Source: Burkholderiales bacterium | GTDB lineage: Bacteria > Pseudomonadota > Gammaproteobacteria > Burkholderiales > Ga0077523 | Assembly: GCA_022843925.1 (NCBI GenBank) | Contig: JALHMS010000009.1 | Coordinates: forward strand, 91,413 to 155,412 | Length of the DNA: 64,000 bases | Direction of reading: 5' to 3' | Shown: positions 8,158 to 20,500 of the stretch, in pieces | How the letters are laid out: each line of letters opens with the position of its first letter | Position numbering within the stretch: the first letter of the stretch is position 1 | Position numbers and translations under genes: made by a program | The notes under the pieces: model-generated | What the model was told of the DNA's origin: nothing | Databases searched by the model: none | What the model saw: the letters and a program-made list of their open reading frames with translations, nothing else

Positions 8158-8569
8158 GTAGATCGCGTGGGCGGCGTGGGGATGCCGTGTCGAAAAATCT
8201 GCCAGCCCCGATTCTGAACGATGCAGCGCTCCGCAGGGGGCGGGCCGTGAGAATCGCGCGATCCGTGATGGACAATTCTTCTCTTTCGGGAGTATTTTCC
8301 AACCACAAGCCTGACGGGGAGACCGCTTCCTTCCTGCCCGGACCATCCGGGCCCCCCCCCGCAGACCACTGAGAAAAAATGGGGCGCACGCGCGTCGAAC
8401 CTGAAACCGGTTCACGCGACGTGTTCGACACACAAAAACAGGTCGTGCCACCCGGACCAGGATGGCTGCCTTCGCGGCGACGCGTCGTGCATGCTCCCCT
8501 TCGTTCCGGGCAGGTGGATCGCGATGCGCCGGTTGCCGACATCCCCGGCCACCGGCGCCGGAGACTGGC
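8158..8569. other. divergent intergenic region hemH / giant protein gene
   Basis: This 412-bp gap is locally AT-richer than its surroundings. It holds a possible promoter at 8269-8298, an uninterrupted run of nine C at 8352-8360, and an inverted repeat GAACC/GGTTC (8397-8401, 8409-8413) that overlaps the perfect palindrome AACCGGTT (8405-8412). No convincing gene is present; an open frame towards the giant gene begins at 8462 but lacks a ribosome site and reads as random sequence. Confidence 0.5.
8269..8298 (+). promoter_or_regulatory. possible sigma-70 promoter for the giant gene
   Basis: TGGACA (8269-8274), an 18-base spacer and TATTTT (8293-8298). Transcription would start near 8305, giving a leader of about 265 bases that contains the C9 run. 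The match is moderate and is judged by eye. Confidence 0.35.
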
Positions 8570-11500
8570 ATGTCGGCACGCAACGCTCTTTCCCGGTTGT
8601 TCTCTGAGCGTCGTTGCGCTCCCACCTCCGGATCGACGCCGGCCGCACCGCGGACGCCCGTCCCCTCGCGACGCACCGCGCTCTTCGAGGCGCTCGAATC
8701 GCGGCTGCTGCTCTCGGCGGACCTCGCACCCCAGACCGAAACACTTCTCAGTCAGGGCCTCACGCAATTCGCGACCTGGGCCCAGGGCGCCGAGACCGTG
8801 GCCGAGTTGGCGAAGGGCCTGCCGGGTTTCAACACGACGATCGGCCAGGCGGTCGATCTCCCGGGGACGCTCCAGAGTCGCCTCGTCACGCCGGTCCTCG
8901 ACTATCTGAACCAGGCGGGCACGCAGACGACCGACGGTCTGGTGGCCGCGCTCGAGGCCGTCCTGGGCGCCGGCACGGTGACCGGTGATCGCTACGGCGA
9001 CGAGATCCGTTTCGACGTGGTGCTCGATGCCCAGCGGGTGCTGGCCGATCAGCCGTTCGCGGTGCCCGCGTCCGCGAACGGGCTCGCCCTCACCGCCGAC
9101 GCCAACGGCAAGCTCGACCTGACCGCTGCTGTCCGCCTCGACTTCTCGTTCGGCGTCGATCTCGCCGACGGGCTGGCGCCGGAAGAGCGGTTCTTCGTCA
9201 GCTTCGACGATTTCAAGGCGAGCGTGACGGCCGACGCTGCGCTCGACTTCGGTCTCGCCCTGGGCTTCCTCGATGCGACGGTGACCGGGGGCACGTTCAA
9301 GTTGAATGCGTTCCTCGACATCGACGTCCTGAATCCGGACGCCGACGCGGCGGGTCACATCACGCTGTCGGAACTGCTCGGCACCACCATCGAGGGGATG
9401 GTCGATCCGACGGTGACGACCGGCACCATCGTCGGCCGCCTGCCCATCTCCGTCGCCGCGTTGGGCAGCTTCAACGCGGGCGCCGCCGAGGTCAGGATCG
9501 ACGCTGCGAACCTCTTCGACGCTCCGCCCGTCGTCACCGTGACCGGTGCCACCGCGCCTGACATCACGAACTTCGGCCGCGTGCAGCCGGAAGCCGTGCT
9601 CCAGGTCCTCAACCAGGTGGGCTCGTGGTTGAACGGGCTGCGCACGTCGGACGCCTTCACGGGTGTGATCCCCCTGGCCGATGGCCGTACGTTCGGCGAA
9701 GTCCTGCAGTTCGCGGAGAGCTTCACGAGCGGCCTGATCGACCAGTTGAAGAACGCCGAGGGCGTGGCGACCTTCGCCACCGCCCAGTCGTTCGCGACGC
9801 GCCTCTCCGAGGTGCTGGGTCTGCCACCCGAAGCGATCAACGCCGCCTACAACGCCGCCAACGACCAGCTCACCTTCTTCCTGCGCCTGCAGAGCGGTTT
9901 CGCGGCGTCCTCCGACACGCTCGATTTCAACTTCAACGTGGCCCCGCTGGGAGGCATCAGCACGGCGAGCACGCTGTCGATCGATGCGAACGGCGCCGTG
10001 CAATTCGTCCTCGGCTTCGATCTCACGCCCTATTCCGCGGTGATCGTCGGCGACGACGTCCTGCCGCTGAACGGTGTGCTCACGGCGAACGCGGCATTCA
10101 AGATCTCGGCGGCGGGCGGGGCCTACGTCGACGTGGTCGTCGCGCGCGACGCCACCAACACCACCCGCGCAGGCCTCATCGCCGACATCAATGCCGCGAT
10201 GACGGCGGCGGGCGTCGTCGGCGTCACCGCCTCGCTGGACGCCAACCGGCTCCGGTTCACGCACGCCGGCGGATTCACGGGCGCCTTCCTCAACGTCCTC
10301 GTCCCCGACGTCGCGACGAACACCGCGGCCACCGAGCTGAAGCTGAAGGCGGTCAACACGGCCGTCGATTCGCTGACGCGCAAGGCCTTCCTCCGCGACG
10401 TGCGCGCCACCGGCAACGTGACGGCCACCGCGAGCGACATCGACGCGACGGCGAACGTCGGCTTCTTCGGCGTCGGCATCGAGAACGGCAATGCCACCGT
10501 CGCGGCCCAGGTGGACGTGCAGTTCCGGAAGGGCAACAACAACGCGACGCCGATGCGCTTCTCGGACCTCTTCGAGGGCATCGACAACATCCCGGCCTGG
10601 ACGAACATCACGTCCACCGGCACGTTGAATGCCGCCCTGCCCATCGCCGTCACCAGCGGGCTGATCGCCCTGCCGGGCACGCCGCGCGTGGTCGTGGCGA
10701 TGACCAACATCTTCCAGCCGAACACGCTGTCCGTCACGACGCCCGATCTCGCGCCGCTGCTCAACTACAAGGAACTCGACTTCGCCGATGTGCTCGGCGC
10801 GTTCGGCTCGCTGGTCACCTATCTCTCCACGATCGACCAGTTCTCGTTCATCGGGCTCGATCTGCCGCTGATCGACCGCAGCGTGGCCGACCTCGTGAGT
10901 CTTGCCGGGAAGTTCGGTGATGCGAAGGCGACGCTCGAGAGTGCCGGGGTGCAGACCATCCAGCAGCTCGAACAGCGCATCGAGCAGGCCTTCGGGATCG
11001 CACCGTCGGCGCTCACGCTGAGTTTCGCGGCCCAGTCGCTCGAGTTCGATCTCGACCTCGGCCGCACCTACAGCGAAGACCTCGCGCTCGATCTCGATCT
11101 CGGGCAGCTCGCCGGATTCACGAACACCGACGGCACCAACCTGAACGGCGTCGGCGACCTCATCGACGTGGGTGGTTCCGCCAAGCTCGACGTCGACGCT
11201 GCCGCGACACTCAACCTGATCTTCGGTTTCGACCTCACGAATCCCGCGTCTCCGCGCGCCTACATCCGCGACGATTCCAACCTCGCGCTCACCGCGAAGG
11301 TGGCCGGCTCGGACATGGACTTCAGCGCTGCCGTCGGCCCGCTCGGTGTCTTCGTCCGCGACGGCTCGGTGCGCCTCGACAACGGCGCCGGGATACCCGC
11401 CTCGTTCACCGTCGGCTTCAAGCCGGTGGCCGGGGACCGCTACTACGTCAACCAGTGGAACACCTCGGCGCTCGACGTCGCCCTCGCCGGCAGCGCGAGC

Positions 11501-14500
11501 GCGACCCTGCCGCTCTACTTCCCCACCGTCACCAATCCGGTCGGCGGCGCGGGCAACAACAACCTCCAGCTCTCCATCGGCAACCTCGCGAACATCGCGG
11601 GCACGACGACGATCTCCGCGCCGAACCTCGCGGCCGAGATCGGCTCGATCGACCTGTTCAGCAACATGAACAGCTTCGTCGACGGCATCGATCTCATCCT
11701 CGCGACGATCCAGGATGCCCTGGACGGTCAGGTCTTCGGCGTGAACCTGCCCTTCGTCGGCGACAACCTCAAGGACGGCGCGCAGTTCATCGAGACGCTG
11801 CGGACCGAGATAGTGCAGCGTCTCGATCTCGCCCTGTCGGGTGGCACGCAGTCGGCTGACCAGGTGCGCCAGATCCTGCTCGATGCGCTCGGACCCGCCG
11901 GTCTCGACGTGCTCCTCGATCAGGCGTCGAACGGCATCGGCATCGAGGACGTGATCCTCGACAGGGTCGATTCGAACAACGACGGCAAGTACGACGACGT
12001 GAAGTTCCGGCTGAAGCTCGGAGCCGAGTACGACGTGACGGCGCCGATCGGCTTCGACATCGGCCTGCCCGGCCTCGGCCTCGCCGTGGCCGACAATTCG
12101 AACGTGAACCTGAAGGTCGGTTTCTCGTTCGATCTCGGCGTGGGCGTGAGCCGCACCGACGGCGCCTACATCGACACTTCGGTCCTGAACGAAGTCGCCG
12201 TGCAGGTAGAGGCGACGCTCGGCGACTTCGCGATGGGCGGCACGCTCGGCGTGCTGCGGCTGCGCATCCAGGACGAGACCGACGACGCCGACGGTCAGAA
12301 CCCCAGCCTCTTCACCGCCGGGTTCGCCGTCGACCTGAGGGACCCCGTCGGGGGCGGCAACCGCCTCACCTTCAACGAACTTGCGGGCGGCTCGCTCGGC
12401 TTCGGGCAGATCGTGAGTTCCGCCATCGATCCGTCGTTCACGTCGCGCGCGGACATCAATCTCGATCTCACGCTCGGCGTGCCGGGCGACTTCTCCGTCA
12501 CCGATCCGAACGCCTCGGACTTCCTGAGCGAGCAGTTCCCGACGATGACGGCGGATTTCAACCTCACCTGGGTCTTCTCGCCGGCCACGGGGTTGTCGGG
12601 CAGCCTGCAGAACGTTTCGTTCGACAACGTCCGCCTCAACTTCGGCGAGTTCCTCGGCAACTTCCTGTCGCCCATCGTCGACAACATCACCGGCATCTTC
12701 GACCCGCTGAAGCCGATCATCGACGCGGTGACCGAGCCGCTGCCGATCATCTCGGACCTCGCCGGTCAGGACTACTCGCTGCTCGACCTCGCGACCGACT
12801 TCGGCTTCATCCCGCAGTCCACGCACGATTTCGTCCAGGCCCTCGACGATATCCTCGAGTTCGCGGACGCCATCTCGGCCACGGCCGGCGACGGTGTCTT
12901 CATCGATTTCGGCAGCTTCAACCTGAACGGCATCGACCTCCGCAACCCGGCAACGAACGCGCAGTTGAAGGGCGCGAACGTGCTGAACGGCAAGACCAGC
13001 GCGCCCTCGACGACGATCGCGTCGCAGCTCGATTCGGTGGCAGACGACTTCAAGACGGCGAAGGACAAGATCAAGGCGAACGACTCCGGCGGTTTCAGGA
13101 TCCCGCTGCTGGAAGACCCGCTCTCGGCCTTCAAGCTGATCCTCGGGCAGAACGTCGACCTGCTCACGTACACCACGCCCAAGTTCGAGTTCGGCTTCGA
13201 CTTCGAGATGCAGTTCGGGCCCATCGCGGTGGTGCTCGGTGTCCCGATCTACGTGATCTTCGGCGGCGGCGCATCGCTGGAAGGCCAGTTCACCTTCGGC
13301 TACGACACGCAGGGCATTTTCGACTTCGCGGATTCGGGCAACGCGGTCGACCTCTTCAACGGGTTCTTCATCGCCGACCACGACGCGTCGGGCAAGGACA
13401 TCGACGAGATGGTCCTCCGCAGCCAGATCTACGCGGGTGCGAAGGCCGACATCTTCCTCGCCGAGATCGGTGCGAAGGGCGGGGTGTTCGCCGATGTCTT
13501 CATGAACATCAACGACCCGAACGACGACGGGAAGCTGCGCGGCAAGGAACTGTTCCAGGTCATCCAGAACGGCTTCCTGTGCGCCTTCGACTATCGCGGG
13601 GAGCTTGGGCTGTTCCTGTCGGTGTTCGCCGAGATCGGGCCTTCGCCCTTCTCGGTCACGTTCGAGTTCGAGATCGCACGCATCACGTTGATCAGCTTCG
13701 AGGTGGACTGCGACGAGCCCCCGCCGGTGCTGGCGACGCTCGACGAAACCACCGGGGTGCTCTCGCTCAACATGGGTCCGCGATCCACGAACCGGCTCCA
13801 CGGCAACACCGCAGACGGCAACGAGTCGTTCTCGGTCAAGCAGATCGGGCAGGGCACGGTGATGGTCGAGGCCTTCGGCTACTCGCAGCTCTACGGCCGC
13901 TTCTCCAATCTCGACGAGGAGAACGGCACGCTCGGTCCCGACGTCACGCGCATCAAGGGCTGGGGTGGTGCGGGTGCCGACCAGATCTCCATCGACGACA
14001 GCGTCGACATGCCGGTCGAACTCTGGGGGGACTTCGAGACGGCCGATCCGATGCGCGATGGCAACGACCTGTTGATCGCCGGCGGCGACGGAGTCGCCGT
14101 GCTGCAGGGCGGTGGAGGAGCCGACCAGCTCTTCGGCGGGAAAGGCAACGACATCATCTACGGTCACCTCGCCTCGGGCGCCGGTGACGACAACGCCGCC
14201 GATGTGATCTATGGGCGTGGCGGCGACGACACCATCTTCGGCCAGGGCGGTGCGGACCGGATCGACGGCGAGGCAGGCAACGACACCATCGACGGCGGCG
14301 CCGGCGCCGACGTCATCTACGGATCGACCGGCGACGACACGCTGCGCGGCGGCGCGGGCGCCGACCAGATCTACGGGCAGTGGGGCGCGGACATCCTCGA
14401 AGGTGGGGCCGGAACCGATGCCCTCGTCGGCGGTGCCGACAACGATGTGCTCTACGGCTTCAGCACGAGCGGTTCGGGCGACGACGGAACGCGCGATCTG

Positions 14501-17500
14501 CTGTGGGGCGACTTCGCGACCGGGACCGACTACGAGCGTGTCGGTGAAGAGGGTGCCTCCGGCAACGACACCCTCGTCGGGCAGGGTGGTGGCGATGACC
14601 TCTACGGCGAGGCCGGCGATGACCGCCTGTTCGGCGGCAGTGGCAACGACAATCTGTTCGGCGGTGCCGGGCGCGACACGATCTACGGCGAGACGGGTGC
14701 CGACTTCATCTCCGGCGGCACGGAGGCCGACGAGATCCGCGGCGGCGCCGACAACGACGAGATCCACGGCGACCAGGCGAACGACCTGATCTACGGCGAT
14801 GCCGGCGACGACACCATTCTCGGCGGTGGCGGGGACGACACCATCCTTGCCGGTTCCGGCAACGACATCGTCCGCGGTCAGGAAGGCAACGACCAGATCT
14901 TCGGCGAGGAGGGCAACGACCAGCTCTCGGGCGACCTCGGCGACGACGTCATCGTCGGCGGCCTCGACGACGACCTCGCCTGGGGCGGCGCCGGCAACGA
15001 CCGCATCTACGGATCCGAAGGCAACGACGAGTTGTTCGGTGGCGCCGGCGAAGACGCGATCTACGGCGAGACCGGTGACGACCTGCTGTGGGGCAATGCG
15101 GGCGACGATCTGCTCGACGGCGGCAGCGGTCTCGACGTGCTGCGTGGCGGCTTCGGCAACGATCTCCTGATCGCGGGCATCGGCGTCGGGAAGCGCCTCT
15201 ACGGTGATGAGGGCGACGACCGCATCCTCGGGTCCGACGATGGTGGCGAGGATGGCAACTTCCTCGACGACGTCTTCTTCGGCGACCGCATCTTCGGCGG
15301 CGATGGCAACGACTGGATCCGTGGCCTGGGCGGCGCGGACATCATCGACGGCGGTGCGGGCGACGACGACATCGACGGCGGCGTGCACGGCGACTACGTC
15401 CTCGGCGGCACCGGGCGCGATCGAATCGCCGGCAGCTTCGGCAACGACCGCCTGTTCGGTGGCGCCGACGACGACACCATCGATGGCGGTTTCGGCACCG
15501 ACCATGTCCGTGGCGAGGACGGCAACGATGAACTGATCGGTGGCGGAGGCGTCGGCGACGACCTCGGCGGCGGGGACGGCGAGGACATCCTCCGCGGCTC
15601 CGACAACGGGGCGGACGTCATGGCGGGGGACGCCGGGCGCGACCTGCTCTTCGGCAACGGCGGCAACGACGTTCTCCGCGGCGGCGATGGCGACGACATC
15701 ATCGAGGGCGGCGCGGGGGACGACCTCATCGAAGGCAACGCGGGCGTCGACGTGCTGCTCGGCGGCGCACAACACGACCGCCTCTACGGCCACAGCGTTT
15801 CCGGCGCGGGCGACGACAATGCCGTCGACTGGCTCTACGGCGATTTCGGCACCGACCTCGGCGAGGCGGGATCCGGTCGGGATCAGCTCTTTGGCCAGGG
15901 CGGGAACGACATCCTCTTCGGTGAGGGTGAGGACGACAGCATCGACGCCGGCGCGGGCACGTCCAACATCGTGAACCTCGGTGTCGGCGACCCCGCAGGG
16001 TTTGCAGCACCCATCGCGACCGCCGCACCGCTGACGATCGTGAGCGTCGTAGACCCCGGCGCGACGCCAACCCTCCCGTCCGGCCCCGACTATCGTGGCT
16101 GGTGGGGCGAGTTCTCCGGCTCCGCCAGCGGCAACGGCGTGAGTGGCGGTGGTGGCATCGCCGTCGAATCGTCGGTGGCGGTCACCACGACCTCGCGGAT
16201 CATGGCCTGGGCCGACACGCGCAACGGCAGCTTCGAGATCTACGTGGCGCGGAACGCCGGCGGCGAGTGGAGCGAACTCGGGTCCAGTGCCTCCGGCGGC
16301 GGTGTGAGCAGCACGCTCTCGCAGTCCCGGCGGCCGAGCGTGGTCCTCTCCGGCGGGGCGCCGGTGGTGGCCTGGACGGAGATCGCTGCGAGCGGTGCTT
16401 CGAACATCCGCGTCGCCCAGTGGAACGGTGCTGCATGGGTCGCCCTCGGCGAGTCCCTCGATGGCGACGGGATCAGCAATTCGAACGCCGCCGACAACGT
16501 GCAACTGCTCGCCACCGACAGCGGCCTCGTGGCCGTCTGGACCGACCGCGGCAGCGGCACGCCGCAGGTGCACGCCCGGCGCTTCGACGGCGCGAACTGG
16601 GTGCCGCTCGGCGGCAGCGTCGCGGTCACCGCCGTGGCGGGCGGTGTGCGCGAAGTGGCGGCGACGACCAACGGCGCCCGCATCGGCATCGCGTGGTCCC
16701 AGGGCAACGGCGACAGCGCGGAGGTGTTCGCCCGCGAGTTCGTCGGCGGCAGCTGGACCGCCGCGGCCAACGTCAGCGCCAACATCGGGCCGAGCCGCAC
16801 GCCCACGGTGGCCTACCTCGACAACGTGCTCTTCGCCGCGTGGCAGGACCAGACCGCGGGCCGCGAGGAGATCTACGCGCGCCAGCTGATCGGCGGCAGC
16901 TGGGTGAATGCCGGCGTGCTCTCGTCGTCGGGGGGCGGCGTCTCCATGACGACCGGCCGGGCCTTCTCGCCGAAGCTCGCGTCCGGTGGTGGCGAGCTGT
17001 GGCTCACGTGGGCCGACGACAGCGTGCAGATGCGCCCGGACAACACGGTCTCGTTCTACGTGAAGCAGTGGACCGTGCTCGGGTTCGGCGAGCGCATGCC
17101 GGGCGATGCCTCCAGCCGCGGCGTGAGCCCCACCAGCGGGAACGTGCAGGGCTTCACCACGGCCGTCGACAGCGCCGGCCGGCCTTACATCGCCTGGACG
17201 GATGCGAGCACCGGATCGCCGCGGGTCCATCTGCGCGGGAACCTCCAGGCCGCGAGCAACGTGTACACCGCGACCGGCGCGACCACCGTCCAGAACATCC
17301 TCGACAACAATGATCTCGGTGCCGGCGACGTCATCTACCTCGCGCCAGGCAACCATGCCGGATTCACGCTCGGCGCGAACGACAGCGGCGTGCTCGTCAT
17401 CGGTTCGCCCCAGATGGACAGCGTGGTCGTGGGCAATGTCGTCGTGACCGGCGGTGCCGGCGGCGTCCTGCAGCGCTTGAGTCTGAGCAACGGGGTCGTG

Positions 17501-20500
17501 CTCGACGGCGCGGTGGGCCTCACCGTCCACGACAGCGCGTTCACCAACGAGAACCTCGTCGTGAACGGCGGCAGCGACCTGCAGATCGTGCACAACCGGT
17601 TCGGCGGCGGCAGCGGCGTGCGCATCGGCGCGGCGGCGGCCGGGGTCATCGCCCACAACGAGATCTCGGGCAGCAGTCTCGTCATCGACGCCGCGTTCAC
17701 GGGCGGGATCCGCGACAACGACATCTTCGGCGCCAACGTGGGCGTACGCTACAACGCGGGTGCCGCGCTGATCGGCAACCGCATCCGCGGCAACAGCACC
17801 GGTATCGTCTCGACGGTCTCCGGCAACGCGGCCCTGGGCTGGGTCGGGTCGGAAGCCAACGAGATCGCCGGCAACACGACGGGTGTCTTCCTGATGGATG
17901 CCCGGGTCCGTGGCCAGCACATCACCGGCAACCAGATCGGCGTGAGTGGCTCCGGGGTGGTCGGCGGCGGGGAGTTCGATACCGCGAACCGCATCGAGGC
18001 CAACGTCGTCGGCGTCGGCGCCTTCGACGGCACGGTCCAGTTCAATCGCATCGTCGCGAACACCACGGGCGTGGCGGCATCCAACGGCCAGCGGATCGTC
18101 CACAACCTCATCTATCGCAACACCGGCACCGGCATCCAGGTGTCCGGGGACTCGGATGTGCGCATCGGCAACAACACGCTCTATTCCCCCGTCGGCGATC
18201 TCATCCGGATCAGCGGCGGCAGCTCGAACGTGGACGTTCGGAACAATGTCCTCTGGAACGAGTCCGGGTACGGCATCCACGTCGCGAACGACTCCCAGCG
18301 CGGCTTCTTCAGCGACTACAACAACCTGTATTCCTCCGGCACCGGACGCATCGGTTACTGGACCCGCGACTTCGACGACATCCTCGACTGGCAGGCGGAT
18401 ATCGCGCGCTTCGATCTGCATTCGATCGGCCGCACGGATGTGAACCCGCAGTGGGCCGAGCCGCGCTTCGTGAATCGCGGGCAGGACGACTACCGCCTGA
18501 TGCCCGTGACGGCGGGCCTGCGGTTCACGAGCCCCGGCATCGACGATGGCGACGCCCGCGCGGACCTCGGTGTGCCGCCCGGCTACACCAATCTGCTGTC
18601 GAACCCCGGCTTCGAGAGCGATCTCGCGGGCTGGGACCAGTTCAACATCAACGGCACCGTCGTGACGACGGCGCCCGGCGCACATTCCGGCGCGAAGTTC
18701 TTCCGCCCCGGCACGATCGAGGAGGGTTACATCGAGCAGGTGGTCGACCTCGTCGGCCCGGAAGTGTCGGCCGCGCAGATCGACGGCCAGGACCTCGAAC
18801 TCGTCTTCGGTGGCCGCATTCGCGCCGCCGTTGAGACGCCGCGCGATCGCGGTGCGATCGAGATCCGGTTCCTCGATGCGACCAACGCCGTGATGGGCAC
18901 GCCCGTGCGTGTGGACGCCACGAGCACGACCGACCGCTGGGAACTCGTCGGTGGCCGCATCGACATCCCGACCGGCGCCCGCAAGGCTGTCTACCGGTTC
19001 ATCGCCGATCGCGAGCAGGCTTCCGGGACGGCCGATGCCTATCTCGATGGTGCCTTCGTCCAAGTGCGCACCGAGGCCCAGGGCACCGATCTCGGCGCGT
19101 ACGGCCACACCACCGCCGACGTCGCGCGCACCGGCGCGCCGCGCATCTCGCTGCGCTATCCCGATCTCTATGCGGACCTCGAGAAGGATAAGCCGCTCAC
19201 CCTCCGCTGGGAGACGTTCGGGAACAGCAGCGAATCGCCGGTGCGCATCGAACTCTGGCAGGACGGCCTGCACGGCCCGGCGCTGCGTCAGACTATCGCG
19301 GCGGCCACGGCCGACGACGGCGAGCACATCTGGATCCCGTCTTCGAGCGGCCTCGACTTCGGCACGTACGGGCTGCGCATCCAGGTCTCGCTCGTGAACG
19401 TGCCGATCGCGATCGACCGCTCGCAGGAGACCTTCACCGTGCCGGAGGCCGGCACGACGTACTGGGTCGACGACGCATCGAACGTCGATGACGAGTACAC
19501 GCCGGGCGGCATCGGCGACAACCGCCACACCGGCAAGCTGGCGACGGCGCCGAAGCCTTACGCGACGAACCTGCTGCGCGTGTACGAACTCAACGCGGCG
19601 TCGGTCCTGAACATCGACACCGGCGAGTACTCGATGATCGACCCGGTGAATCTCTCTGGGACCACCGATCTCGGTCTCGGGCTCGACGAGGGCTTCACGG
19701 TCCGCGGCCCCGTCGACGTTTCGCGGATCGCCGGCCTCTTCCCGGCGATCCCCGGGGATCGTACCCAGCCGGTGATCCTGCTGGACGACGCCGACAACAT
19801 GACGATCAGCGGCCTCACGCTGCGCAATGCGCTGCGGGGCCTCGAGGTGCGCAACGGCAGCGACGGGCTCGCCCTGTCGTACATCACGGTGACCGGGCAT
19901 GCGCAGGACGGCATGCGGGTCGACACGAATGCCCCGTTCTCGACGTTCCGCAATCTCACCGCCCACGGAAACACCGGGCGGGGCATCTGGATCGATGGGC
20001 CCATCGCCGGCTTCACGCACGGTCTCGCTTACAGCAACACGGGCGACGGTATCGTGATCGACGGTGCGATCGGCGTGGTGAGCGATTCCCTGGTGCGCGA
20101 CAACGGCGGTGTCGGCCTGATCGTGTCGGGCCCCGGTGCCGGATCGCGGGTCGAGGCGAACGTCGCGTACCGCAACAACGTCGGCCTCCAGGTCTACAGC
20201 AGTGCCGGCGGTGCGGAGGCCATCGTCGGTCACATGGATCTGTCGCTCGGACGCGGCAACCACGTCTACGAGAACCGCCAGATCGGCATCCAGGCCGCGT
20301 ACAACACGCGCGTCGCCGGCAACACCATCCAGAATCAGACGAACCAATTCGCCACCGGCCTCAGTCTCTTCGCCGGCGGCTCGGCGAGCCGCAACGTCGT
20401 CTCGGGCAACTACGACGGTATCTCGTTGTCGGGCGGCGGCGATCTCACCGACAACCGCGTCTACGACAACGATCGCTTCGGTATCACGGGCAGCGGCGTG

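Noticed and set aside
6772-8217. 481-codon plus-strand frame opposite hemH and the PilZ gene
   Set aside because: It is antisense to the well-supported ferrochelatase gene and its product is low-complexity with no recognised domain.
8393-8421. Inverted repeat around AACCGGTT before the giant gene as a defined operator
   Set aside because: The arms are interrupted by a four-base bulge and there is no second copy, so it is only mentioned within the intergenic region.
14088-15960. DNA-level repeat or CRISPR-like array
   Set aside because: The periodicity is 27 bases and comes from translated RTX nonapeptides in one reading frame; there are no conserved repeats with unique spacers.
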